This document shows positions 26,303 to 38,335 of a stretch of 64,000 nt of DNA, piece after piece; positions within the stretch are counted from its first letter, which is position 1, and each line of letters starts with the position of its first letter. The translations under genes and the position numbers were made by a program. The DNA comes from Opisthorchis felineus (taxonomy: Eukaryota; Platyhelminthes; Trematoda; Opisthorchiida; Opisthorchiidae): assembly GCA_004794785.1 (NCBI GenBank), contig SJOL01008635.1, forward strand, positions 916,369 to 980,368, read 5' to 3'. The notes beneath the pieces are model-generated. The model was not told where the DNA came from, searched no databases, and worked only from the letters and a program-made list of their open reading frames with translations.

Positions 26303-28849
26303 CTCAGGTACAGATGAAGTCACAAGGCAACTGAAAATTTATTGCAAATTGGCAACAGCGAAGAAGAAGTAACAGAGGGATGAAAGTGCGGCGAATTACC
26401 AAAAGAGCGGTTTAAATGTATGCTGCCTAGGGTGGTTACTGAAAAAGCCTAATAAGGGTGATAAGCGTCCACGCCAATTGGTGTCATGCACAAATTCGCT
26501 CCAGTGGTAGCAAAAATGACATGCCTTCGTGAGACCTCACTCATCGAAAGTACGCGCCATCAGCCATGTTACCGGTGCAACAGCAGCTGAACAAAGGAAT
26601 GAGATAAACTGTATTTCCTTTCCGGTCTTTTAACGTTTGCTGTGTGTCACGATATTCTGAGAATTTAGGGTGTGTCTGGGAACTTGCACCAGAACAGGAG
26701 CAGTCAACGCGAGCGCTCATCTAGCCGGAGGATATAGCCAATATTTTTGTCTGCATGACAAAACTGGTAGGGTGATTTGTGTAAGATGGTGAAAAATAAC
26801 CGCTCATAACATGTTTTTAGACCGCTCCAAAGTAAAGCCACGGACATTCCGTAGCTTCTTCCACAACCCTGTTTCATGTTTATAAATATAGCCCGCACAG
26901 ACCGTCTCACTTACTGGTCTCGCACAATTAAATTTAGAACAACAGCATATTCTTTCAAATAACTCGACATTGACTGTTCCTTCTTAAGCTGTGTAGAATG
27001 TGTATGTGGTAGTAAAATAAGAAGTGGAGAGAAACTATTGTCAACTAATTAAATAAAACGTCACAAAGATACCTTATTTATGTAGACCAGTACCTGGCAG
27101 GTCGACTGGGCAGAGTACACGTGAAAAATCAATCCACATGGTTCACACTCCGCCATCATCTCATAGGCTGGCCAGCTGCGCAGACTCCCAATTGCCCTCT
27201 GATTTCAACAATAAGCAACCGTCTTTGACCCAAAACCCAACCTGGCTCAGAATGGAGACAACTTAATATCGAGCTACGGGGACTCGTTCTTCTTACCAAA
27301 GCGATTGCATACAGGATTGCGGAAAACAAACCGACATTTGTCGGTATTTTTTCGGTAACCTCATGCCCTTTTTATGGATAGTGTTTAACACTCCTCCATG
27401 GGGGAATCCGGTAGTTTATTGCCGTCCGATAAACTCTAAGCAAAACAGTTTCCTGAAGGAGGCTTCCAGTAAGACTGGTGTTGATTTGTTTACTTAGAGG
27501 TTTGATTGAAGTTTTTTCTTCCATAAACAAACTTGATCGTGGCATGTGCCTCTTCAGTTTAATGGTTTCCAACACAACTGAGCCGACCATCATGAAGGCA
27601 CTTCGGAGCTTGTTTGATGCCCTCCATGTGTAAAGTATTCTTAACCGGCTCCCACTATCTTAACTCATAGTTGGATGTTGATATCAGCACCCTGCAAGTA
27701 GTCGTGAGCTTTGCTCCCCTGTAAAGCTGTTTTGGCTCTGGCGGGACGCTTGACGAGACAGCAAACCGGAAGACCGAAGAACGCATGGCGGATTCGCATA
27801 GCATATATGTTCTCGCCAAAAGTCTGGCGTCTATCAAAAAGATCCATTAGGAACGTCTGTTTGCACTGGTTCTGACCCATAGAAGTAGGAGCTCCCGTGC
27901 CACTGATGATCGTGAGTGCATTTACACCACTAGTGACGTCTCGTAGGACAGCCGAATAGATACCACCAAATTCCGCTTGTTTTTATGCAACGGGAAGGCT
28001 AACTGAAGCAGAAAGCACAATTATCTCCCAAACACAAGTTTACAGTTTAATATATATACTCCGAGCCTGCTTCAACATTTGTGTATCAAGACTAGACAGC
28101 GGCCAATTGAAACCACATGGGGAAAAAACAAAGAAATCTCCAATGGTAGGTTTGCTCTGATTCTCTAGATCATCTTCGGTTACAGATGATATAATCCACG
28201 GGATAATTCACTGTTGTTAGACAAAATATTTTCCTTTCTCCCACTTGCCTGCGATTGTGAGTTACAAATAAAAAAGTTCACTGGATTCGATCTACCTCTT
28301 ATATATTTCAACATTTATGTGGTGAAACTCCAAAGCATTTGAAGGGTTTGTCTGAGACGTTAACAACTTCATTCTAACTCACTGGGGACCAAATGAAGGT
28401 AGTAACCCGGCAGACATTAGGGGGGCCAGCAGGGCAGTTAATTACGTGGACGGCCAAGTAGGACACTGAACAGCTGATAATACCAGAAAGTACAGATACT
28501 CAGATGTGAGCATTTTATGATAAAAAACATATAAAGCTCAGGCAAATTGCGTGAGCAAAATGAATATGCACTGCTTTTCATGTATTCAGTTTCACTAGAA
28601 AGATTTTGAATTTGCCGATGATGCGGTCAAGCGCACTGACGCTGTTATGACGGCATTCAAGTAAACCCACGAGGATTTTCACTCCGGAGGTGACTATTAC
28701 GTAGTAGTCACGTTTAACGTCGTGCCAACATTCATACAAATTGATTTCCCTCTAAGTCCTGCACGCAAAATGACTTCGTGTATGGCAAAGGTCTTCAACA
28801 GGTGCCACTGACCGGGTATTCCTCTTTGAAATGCTTTCTGTATACCTAA
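26303..28849. other. no supported feature
   Basis: Short frames on both strands only (for example minus 27,372-27,593 and 27,655-27,880). No agreeing exon chain or recognised repeat. Confidence 0.25.
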
Positions 28850-28975
28850 TTATTTATTTATTTATATTTATTATTATTACTATTTATCATTAGTATTATA
28901 ATGTTTATTATTATTTCAAACGCACCTGACATGCTAAATATATATAATCATCATCATATATATATAATGATATTT
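28850..28975. repeat. AT-rich simple repeat, partly palindromic
   Basis: Runs of ATTT and ATT units pass into ATATATATAA, ATCATCATC and ATATATATATAA. The right part (about 28,935-28,972) can fold back on itself around the CATCATCAT centre. It is simple sequence of the kind seen in introns and spacers. Confidence 0.75.
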
Positions 28976-29080
28976 CGTGCAATCAGGAAATGCGGTCTTC
29001 TTTTAAGTTAATTCGTAATTGTTGTTAAAGAGTCTGCGCTATACCGGCTTCATTCTCTTTGACATTTCTGTCCCATGTAG

Positions 29081-29303
29081 CCATACTATTTTCGGTGGCC
29101 AGAAGGCCTACAAAATCTCACCCATAATTGCGCCTGCTCCTCCACTTGTGCTCAATGTCACTACACCAGTTGTTTTTCCTGATTTCTACATCCCAAGTCA
29201 TAGCCTATTGTGTCCATCGATGCCCTTTTTAGGTGAGTCTAGGCAGTTTATCACAGCTATTTCAAGAACCTTGAAGCCTGAGGGTAAAAAGACAAATGTT
29301 TAA
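29081..29303 (+). CDS. candidate exon, possibly terminal, unknown
   Basis: A very strong acceptor (CTGTCCCATGTAG) opens a frame of 73 codons ending in TAA, with an AATAAA overlapping that stop (29,302-29,307). A strong donor (TTTTTAG|GTGAGT) lies inside at 29,232, so the exon may instead end there after 50 codons. The 24 nt between that donor and the next AG is a multiple of three and keeps the frame. The peptide is Pro/Ser-rich and hydrophobic (SPIIAPAPPLVLNV), with no known domain. Another good acceptor follows at about 29,350. Confidence 0.42.
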
Positions 29304-29307
29304 TAAA

Positions 29308-32300
29308 TCGGTAAGCCCCAGAAAATCTCTAAATTTCATTATCTCCTACAGAAATTTGCAAGAGAACGCAATGCATCTAGCATTGGCTTGGACGAGCTAT
29401 TTTCAGGACTTCGTAATCATGCTTGTGTTTTCTATATTTTAACCCCTCTGGGGTGAAACAAGAATTGGAATCACAAAGGATTGCAACCATTTTGACGGTA
29501 GCGGAGAACACCTAGGGAGGGGATTGAGGGTTTTATAACGGTATCGTCCAAACATTTTACGCCAACTTACCAATCGGTGGATGCAACCAACCGGGTAAGG
29601 ACAGTAGCGTTTGTACCAAAGTAGATTCTTTGTCAGCGATCAAATACGTATGACTCTCTATACTCTTCACTTGTGAGGCTTTGTTATACCATTTTCATGC
29701 ATGGTCCAAAGTCAGAGTACGTGCAATCTTAGGAAAGTTATCACAGTTGTTCGCAAGCGAGAAGCAGGTTATTCAGGCTAAAACCCTGCTGCCTCAAAAG
29801 AAAGATGACAGAGGCTTTGGAGCAAATGTGCGATAAGTGTGTATTCTCACATAATAATCTAAAATAGGGAATGTCAGGAGGGACTAGGGTCATTGTTTGA
29901 GGGAGAAATAAGGCAACGTGACTATCGGTTGAGACGGGAATTTCCCACATAACTTGCGGTGGGCAAAACTTACTACCCTACAGCTCCACAATTTCACAGC
30001 TTATGGTTTTTATTGGATAAGAAAGGTGCCGGATATTCTGATTTCTTCTGGGGCAGATTCCGGAGAAGCTATATTTCTATGGGTGCTCGGTGGTTCTTGT
30101 GGGGATTCAATTATTCTAGAGACCAAATAACAGTAGCCTCCTCAAGATGTGTTTGTTTCGGTGAACAGAGAGCGCACTGAGAGACAAAATGTACAGCAAC
30201 ATAGAGGCATAAACATTTGCTAACTTTATAAAAAAATATGCAAAACCCCCAAAAGATCACCCTCCAGAGAGTCTTTAAGTATATGTTCCAGTAATCTTAT
30301 TCTATAGCCTCGATACTTCCTTTGCCCATAAATTCGCTAAGGCCGCTGACTTTTTGTCTGACTCTTCTGCGATCCCATTGTGGTTTACATTTACCAATTT
30401 TTGGAATTGCATATTGCCATCTTGTTGGTGTCTCACCGGTTGTCTTCTGCATAGTTAGGGCAATCGCTGTAGCCTACCGAAATCGGTGCAATCATAAGTG
30501 GGGCTTTTATAGCCGCTGAAGCTTTGAGAACAGTGCGGGAACAAAACTCATTACGCGGCTGAATATCTGACGATCTGACCCGTTCAACATAAATTCAGGA
30601 GGGCACGATTGCCTCGTAGAAGTTGTGACAACACCGACACAGATTCGGATATAAATACTGGTCGTTCAATGTCGCGGATTTTATCCTGAAGCCAAACATG
30701 GCTTCAATGTTTAAGTTATAACAAAGTTGACATTGGAAAACTAAGCTACGCAAAACGGAGGAAAATACCACCCATATATTTCAAAAGAGCATCCTGTCGC
30801 AGCTCCACAACCGGTTCACACAAACTTGCAGATGATGAGAATGTGGTCTTTTGCAAAACGCGCCATTCTGATAGAAAGCAATAAACGCGTACACTCAAAG
30901 CATACGAAGGATATTAGGAGTGGCTGCATTTTTCAAATACGACCTCCAATGGTCAACAAACTGCTAACTGTTTAAAATGTTTCCTCCTTGGAGATATTTT
31001 TTTTGCAATGCACAGGCTGTTAGTCTTCATTGAGCACGCAAAATTCTGCATGTGCGTCGTCCTAAAATTAACGTTGGTCATAGGGGAATTTTTCGATTGC
31101 TGCATTATTGATATTGGTGTATTCATGATGCTTTTCCACATCATTGTTTCCACAAGCAAGATGTTCGTTAAACGAAGAGGGAAACATTTTTTTGGCTAGT
31201 GTAGTGAAACCTGACCACACCGTGTAGTCATTTACTGTAGAGGCGCCGTTGCTTTTTACCAATTGAAAGCTTTGGAAATCGGTGTACTTTTACTGTCACA
31301 TCGCTATCGGTTAACCCGGTGGGAGTCCAGATGCTGTTCATTATACCCGAGAAAATGCGCGGCAAATTGACGGTAGGTTTTTTGTAGTGCTAAAGTCGAC
31401 ATTATTGATTGATTTGCTGAAGTCATTTCAGCTGACACGGCTACCATGTGTCAGTCAAAGCCGTAAACTGAAACTAGTACACTAGACATAAATTGAACGG
31501 TTATAATAACGCATTGCTTTACATAAAAGAGAGGGGTGTTCCAGCAAGGAAGCATCAAAGTTTCAAGGAGACACTTGATGTTCTAGAACTGAAGACAAAT
31601 ATTGATCGTTGATCTGATTCATGAGGTTTTCCTCCACTGTATTATTAACTTCGACAATGTTCTTTTGTTATTTATGGCAAACGTGCAATGGGAATGTGAG
31701 GTAACATTAAGTGACGCGGTTTCTTCCTTTGCACTGTGAAAGAAATGCTTTGCAGTTTGGAGGCAGTATTCATCCTTGTTTCTAATACACAAGTTTCAGC
31801 TTTGAATATCTGAACCGTAAACCAGTCAACACACGTACTAGGCCACAGTGCATCCAGCATCCAATAGACATCCTGCGGAAATCCAAAATTCGTTATATAT
31901 ATCCTCTTTACGATCCTTTTCCAGCTGGGCCTATGAAAAAGGTCGAATAACGGTGCCGGAGTGGCGCACGGTCATCCGCCCGGGGGACAACAATAATTTC
32001 CAATTGTCACACTTCAAAACCTAGCCCGGAATCAGCTAATGGTCGACCCCTGTATGGGAAAAGTCTATCCGTCACGCAGTATAATTTCATTAACCGAAGA
32101 GCTTATTTGCGTGCAAGGCTTCCAGTGCAGTTGGTTCTTCTACCTGAAAGACATGTCTTGCGTGGCATGAAGATTATTCAACTTCGACATAAACAAACCT
32201 GCCTAGCTATCTGTCCAACATTCATCTTTTCACAAGTGTTACATTTTCTTGGATTTGATGACAGGATGGAAGTTTGATCTGATGTTTATTCCGGGTTTTT

Positions 32301-34899
32301 CCCATAGTGACCAAATTACGATGGAATAACAGACATCGGATAGAATCCTGCCTTTTGCTTTCGTCACTCCTCGGGTTCAGTGAATATTAGTGAACAGTAC
32401 AACTAACGTTTGCAGCTTACGATACCACCGTCGTCAGCCAAAGCCTCCCAAATCATTTCATCATAATTTGGTTTAATTTAACCGTGCACTGTCAGAATTC
32501 TTATGGAAGGTTGTTCTCATTCATGCCAGCACACCTGTGCAGACAATTAAAGTGAAGGAATGTACTAAACCTGAAAACAAAATGGCGAGTGCTTTATCAT
32601 TTCAAGCTTTTCCAGGCATTCCCAAAACTTACCAGGAAAAACACAAATATCAGGTTCTTGTCAAAATAAGTCAACAAGATTTTGTGTGGCACTACCCCAT
32701 TCCGTGGTTGTAGTTTTCAATACACACAGCTGGTTGTTACCACTGATGAACATTCTTCTCGATAAGCAGTATAATTATATTTAGGCCAGCAAAGCTTAGA
32801 GGGCCGAACAACTTTTTGCAGTGTCCCGCCACAGGTATATAGTGTACATGGTATTGAGGATTATTGATACAGGTGGTCTAACCATGTTTGCGGGAATATG
32901 TTTGCGGACCTGGTTCAAAGTACTGGTGCGCTGCTGATACACAGGGACGAGATGAAAGTTTGGAGGAGTTTCAGGCTGTAATTAGTCAATTCAATTCAAA
33001 CAGTCCATCGTATTACTTCTAAATTACTTGTGTTGTTCGCATGATCAGTTTGTTTCATCTTAAATTCCCAAACTGTTTTGTTAGATTGTTGTGAGGCATG
33101 AAGCATCTGACATTTAAATGCGCTTCCGCTTTAAGTTCGTCTCTTGTTCATTCACCAAGTAAACCCCAGAATGTCTCGTCATGTCCTGCTTTTTGAGCGA
33201 AGTTTTGGTGTATTCAAGTTGGGCTTTAAGTTGGATACAGTTTATTTCTTCAGATGGGGGGATGAACATTCATAACAAAAATGTTATTTCTAAAAGTAGC
33301 ATATACTCTTTACAGATTCACTGCGGGTACAAGTTTGAAATGCTGAGAAGGCACTATCAGTTTTAAATGAATAGCTTGCTTGCGTTGTTGAACGGATTGC
33401 TCTTCTTAAACAGTACGCCCTCCACATTTCAACTTCGTGTAGGACTACCGTGTGTCAACTAGGTAGAAATTCTTGGTGGCAAAACTAGGTGGGACGGGTT
33501 TCATGAATGTTATTTAACGGTTTCGACGTCGAATATTAAGTTATCCAAGTAGAATCAGATTCCCCCATCTCGCAATGGGAAAATCGGTTTGCAGTGGAAT
33601 GAGTTGGCTGTTCTTACGTTTGGAGGGGCTACGACTAGTTTTAAGACGTTTCATGTGGGGCGATTTTCTTGTGCTTGAAATAAGCATTGGATTGAGCAAA
33701 TCATTTAGATTAGATTCGCTCAAAGTGCCTCCTCTAAGGTATAAAAAATGAACAATTAGGCTAAGTGCTCGGACCAACTGTGCCAGGTAGCCTGAGTAGT
33801 TTTACCTGCATAACACGTGGGACAAAATGATTTGATGAACAAGGCATAGTCTATAAAAGCCAGGACGGTTCCTCTAACGCAGATTGGCTGCTTCTCATTT
33901 ATTGTCATATTGTTATTATCACCAACCACAGAAATTTTACTACATAATGTGTGATTTGACCTTTAAGTGATGAGCAGCTGCAAATTACTTAAAACATCGA
34001 AAGCTCGACCGATCAATGGATGGCTGTTTAACGTATGTAGATACATTGGGACTTCATCACCTGTTCTCTACAAACTGGCTTTGTCTCTCTAACGCAAATC
34101 AACGTCCGGAGATATTATTATAAACGCACACTTTTGTACAATAAACATGTAGTTGGTGGACAAGGTGTGCGGAAACAGTTTCTTTGAGGTTTGCAAAAAT
34201 GGACTTGTGTGCTTTTGTACGTTACAAGGACAAGGTGGTTGTCAAGCCGAATTCAGTATGGTCGCAAAGATGAATGTGGCTGTCTTTTTGATCCAAAGGA
34301 TTACGGAGCTTCCAGGTCGGCCTGATTGAATTGTGGAAGTAGCTGTCAATCACTCGCTTTGACATGATGATCTAAAATGAATGAATAAAAGCTGTTCACT
34401 TGGTGAAATAAAAGTACAGTAGACCATGCACCAGGAGACCTCCAAATCGTACCCAATATCTAACCAGCTCACTATGGATATGGTGTGCATTTTAATGCAA
34501 CTAAGAGTTTAAGGTTGCTTTGGCTCCTTTACTTCGCTCGTCGTCAGAGGAGATAATGTTTGTCGAGAGTTTCGGAAGTGCTACCTTTTGAAAATATTTT
34601 GCCAATAATTAGAATGAACAACATCAATTTACACAAGTTTGCTAATGAGGTCTACCTAGATGGAACCAGCTAAAATGGAAATTAATGAGTTCGTGTTCGC
34701 AAAACAACTTATTGAGAACTGACTCCTATCCATCATCATGATCATCATTAACATCAACACCATGCGAGAACAGTGGTGCTTCGCTGCCATACAATCATAT
34801 CAGTCCTTTAGTAAAGCCATGTAATGGAGAGAAGAAATAATAGGGGCATGGGGGACTTAAGGCTAGCTTAGATTCCGCCACTCCAAATTAGGTACTAAA
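29308..34899. other. long stretch without a firm gene
   Basis: Single acceptors of good quality occur (plus 29,350 and 29,980; minus about 29,860), each opening 30-60 codons, but none could be chained. A 73-codon plus frame at 29,959-30,180 has a second open frame in register 2. A run of CATCATCATGATCATCATTA is at 34,731-34,754. Nothing else recognised. Confidence 0.25.
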
Positions 34900-35579
34900 A
34901 CAGCATTGTTCTCGGCAGGCAGTAACTCGGCATGCAAAACAGATGGCCCAAAAAACTTAGTTTGCGGTACTGAATGCAGTGTTTGCAGAAGGTACACTCT
35001 GCATCAACAGAAATCCGTCTCCCGATCCCTTCATTGCAAATTCGCTAGTTCCCACCGCTGCCACCCATACCTCTCAGACATCAGTGGTGTAACGGTGGGT
35101 GCTACTGATGAGGCATGCGAGTAGTATGTGTGTTCTCGTAACTTCGCCTTGATCTAATGGAGGGTGGGATTTATTACGGAATTTGTGGAACTACTTTGCA
35201 GTTTTTGCTTACAATTGTGCGATAGTCAATGAATATCCAGGAGAGTTAAAGAAGACGCGTTCGAGAAGAAGATGGATATTCCGTATTTAAAAACAACATG
35301 CAAATGAGAGTTCAACCTTCCTGTCCAATAGTCTGTAACCGTTTAGTTGGCGTTTTCTAATAAACAACTCTGCAGCGAAGGGCTTTACTCCTTACAGTGG
35401 TAGAAGACCTGAAGCTGTTTCAGGTCCGCCACCCGGAATGGCCAACTTTCGCGGACGTACGACAATACACTCAACACTGTACTATGATAAGCGAGTCCTA
35501 TGGAACACAGTAAGATAGCTTTTTGACGCCAAATTAGCAAAATCAGTGAAACGAATTCGGGTTTACGAGATTCGTGCAT
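34900..35579 (-). mobile_element. 3' fragment of a non-LTR retrotransposon (RT C-terminus)
   Basis: The minus-strand frame 35,385-35,579 contains GLAYHSTVLSVLSYVRESWP followed by FRVADLKQLQVF. This is a decayed form of the well-known motif after the RT core of flatworm endonuclease/RT elements (a Leu-Tyr-Gly-Cys-Glu-Thr-Trp-Pro type segment, then a Leu-Gln-Val-Phe-Asp-His segment). The Tyr-Gly-Cys-Glu core has been altered here. Sequence downstream on the same strand to about 35,140 matches 50,440-50,700 on the plus strand, so it is shared 3' sequence of the same family. The element is 5'-truncated and broken by stops; it is not functional. Confidence 0.7.
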
Positions 35580-36162
35580 CCACTTAATATGTCACATTGC
35601 CGCCGGGGCTAATGCAAGACCCAGGATACATATACTGTTCCTAAACATCTGGTGTATGCTTGAATATTTAGAGGTATATCCAAACGCTGTACATCCTGTA
35701 GTGGGGCTTTGCGCTCCACTTACTCGTTGGAATCACTATTCATCTGTTGAGGCAAAACGTGGATCTTTTAAGCTTTTGTCCTTGAAATCCTAGGTGACGT
35801 TGGCGGTACCCTTCCACATTAAGGATTGAACACGTTTTCTGCACGTAAACTACGTGAGTTTGCGCAGATTAGACCATTTAGTGGTGGATCATTCATCAAA
35901 CGGTCGGGGTAACTTGAGGTATTGAATGGGTATATTAAACTAGTGCGCTCCTTCTGTGGATAAATTTGTGTTTCAGAAGAATTGAATTCCAGGAGAAGAA
36001 TATAACTGGTAGGTCCCTCAGGATTTTTAATCAGAGACAATACTTGCTTTTATAAGCATACTTAAATGTTATACTCTCTTAAAAGAAACAATGCATCTAT
36101 TGAGTTTAATTATTCCCCAACCTCAAACAACTTCAAGCTGGGCTCAATATACGCTCAGTAGG
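35580..36162. other. spacer between the retroelement relic and the duplicated block
   Basis: No exon or repeat recognised. One 73-codon minus frame (35,819-36,040) lacks splice support. Confidence 0.25.
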
Positions 36163-37088
36163 GACTACAATTGTATGTTGGAAAAGGGTAACCAGCACAT
36201 CATAAAATGCTATTAGTGGATCACTTAAATAAAGTGAACATCAAACGCAATATCAATTATTGATAGAAGGCTAAACGAAGGACATGTAGCTTTTGGGCTG
36301 TGAAAAAGTCAGGAAGAAAGCTATCGGAGGCTGCTGATATTAACAGCTGAGTGACGGACAAACAACAGTCGAAGTATGACTCCAATACGCCACACACATT
36401 TACACAACCTAACAATCTTCAACACATCCAGCAATTATTTTTGGAAGGATACTAGAGGGCTTAGTTCTCCTTTTGGACGCCACGGTATCGCAGATAACGA
36501 TAGCAGATACGAATCTCCACGAAGACATATTGAATAATAAACACGCATCTAACAACCGTTGGCTTCTTCTACAGACCGAAGTCTAACAGCATTAAAATAC
36601 TCACCATTTAGCGGTGTACGGTTATTAGAAGGTCTTTGTGGTCTCTTTCGACCTGATATTTTGAAGAGAAAAGAGAACGCTGAGCTCTATTTATGTTGTT
36701 ATAAATCTTTCAGAGCTGACTGGGTAGAGTGCTTCAAAGTAACTTAGTACGCTTAGTTCGTCAGGCTTACTTGGAGTGTAATCGCATGAAGGTATAATTA
36801 TATTACTTGACTACATTTCCAAAGTAGCCTGTATCCATGACTAGTCCATTACCTGGAAAACCAAAGATGGTACATGGCAAATTGTTCTCTCGAAGTGCAT
36901 TTCCTCCTAGTGCAAACTAGCTTGTTGCCGTCTCGAACAGCATTCAACATTCAGTGTGAAAACCAGTTCTAATCTAGCTGCGTTGAGACGCAGTCATAAA
37001 AACCCAAGTTGGCTCCACAGACTGCATATGGTTCTCATTCCTGATGAAGAGTAACTAGCTAGATAACCGAATTTTCAACAAAAGCAGC
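36163..37088. repeat. left copy of a 926-nt duplicated block
   Basis: Identical in layout to 37,264-38,189 at a constant offset of 1,101 nt with no indel. By eye I count about 28 substitutions (about 3 percent). The copy stops exactly where the N run begins. It contains a 62-codon plus frame (36,559-36,747) preceded by a strong acceptor (GGCTTCTTCTACAG). Seven differences between the two copies in this frame all change the amino acid, which argues against it being under protein-level constraint. Confidence 0.9.
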
Positions 37089-37263
37089 NNNNNNNNNNNN
37101 NNNNNNNNNNNNNNNNNNNNNNNNNNNNNNNNNNNNNNNNNNNNNNNNNNNNNNNNNNNNNNNNNNNNNNNNNNNNNNNNNNNNNNNNNNNNNNNNNNNN
37201 NNNNNNNNNNNNNNNNNNNNNNNNNNNNNNNNNNNNNNNNNNNNNNNNNNNNNNNNNNNNNNN
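37089..37263. other. assembly gap (175 N)
   Basis: A run of N between the two copies of the duplicated block. The apparent open frame across it is meaningless. Confidence 0.99.
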
Positions 37264-38189
37264 GACTACAATTGTATGTTGGAAAAGGGTAACCAGCACA
37301 TCATGAAATGTTATTAGTGGATCACTTAAATAAAGTGAACATCAAACGCAATACCAATTATTGATAGAAGGCTAAACGAAGGTCATGTAGCTTTTGGGCT
37401 GTGAAAAAGTCAGGAAGAGGGCTATCGGAGGCTGCTGATATTAACAGCTTAGTGACGGACAAACAACAGTCCAAGTATGACTCCAATACGCCCCACACAT
37501 TTACACAACCTAACAATCTTCAACACATCCAGCAATTATTTTTGGAGGGATACTAGAGAGCTTAGTTCTCCTTTTAGATGCCACGGTATCGCAGATAACG
37601 ATAGCAGATACGAATCTCCACGAAGACATATTGAATAATAAACACGCATCTAACAACCGTTGACTTCTTCTACAGACCGAAGTCTAACAGCATTAAAATA
37701 CTCACCATTTAGCGGTGTACGGTTATTAGAAGATTTCTGTGGTCTCTTTCGACCTGGTATTTTGAAGAGAAAAGAGAACGCTGAGCTCTATTTATGTTGT
37801 TATAAATCTTTCAGAGCTGACTGGGTAGAGTGCGCCAAAGTAACTTAATACGCTTAGTTCGTCAGGCTTACTTGGAATGTGATAGCATGAAGGTATAATT
37901 ATATTACTTGACTACATTTCCAAAGTAGCCTGTATCCATGACTAGTCCATTACCTGGAAAACCAAAGATGGTACATGGCAAATTGTTCTCTCGAAATGCA
38001 TTTCCTCCCAGTGCAAACTAGCTTGTTGCCGTCTCGCACAGCATTTAACATTCAGTGTGAAAACCAGTTCTAATCTAGCTGCGTTGAGACGCAGTCATAA
38101 AAACCCAAGTTGGCTCCACAGACTGCATATGGTTCTCATTCCTGATGAAGAGTAACTAGCTAGATAACCGAATTTTCAACAAAAGCAGC
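37264..38189. repeat. right copy of the 926-nt duplicated block
   Basis: It begins at the first base after the gap with sequence found at 36,163 and ends at the base matching 37,088. It carries the counterpart 62-codon plus frame at 37,660-37,848. That the homology starts and stops at the gap edges suggests two overlapping contig ends (two haplotypes or unmerged reads) placed in tandem, rather than a biological tandem duplication. Confidence 0.9.
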
Positions 38190-38335
38190 CAATAGAATGG
38201 CTTATTTGTAATACCAAAAGTTGTGAAATCCACCTTAGAGTTTTAGTTTCGATGTGTCCAGTCTGGTTTTCGAGCCGAAGCTAGAAAACCTGCGAAGATT
38301 GAGGTGTCAATGGCTCAGCACACCTATCACCAAGT

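Noticed and set aside
34906..35124. Cys-rich plus frame resembling a zinc finger
   Set aside because: Antisense to the 3' part of a retroelement relic. Cys/His spacing fits no zinc-finger class.
37075..37299. Minus frame spanning the N run
   Set aside because: Its length is produced by undefined bases.
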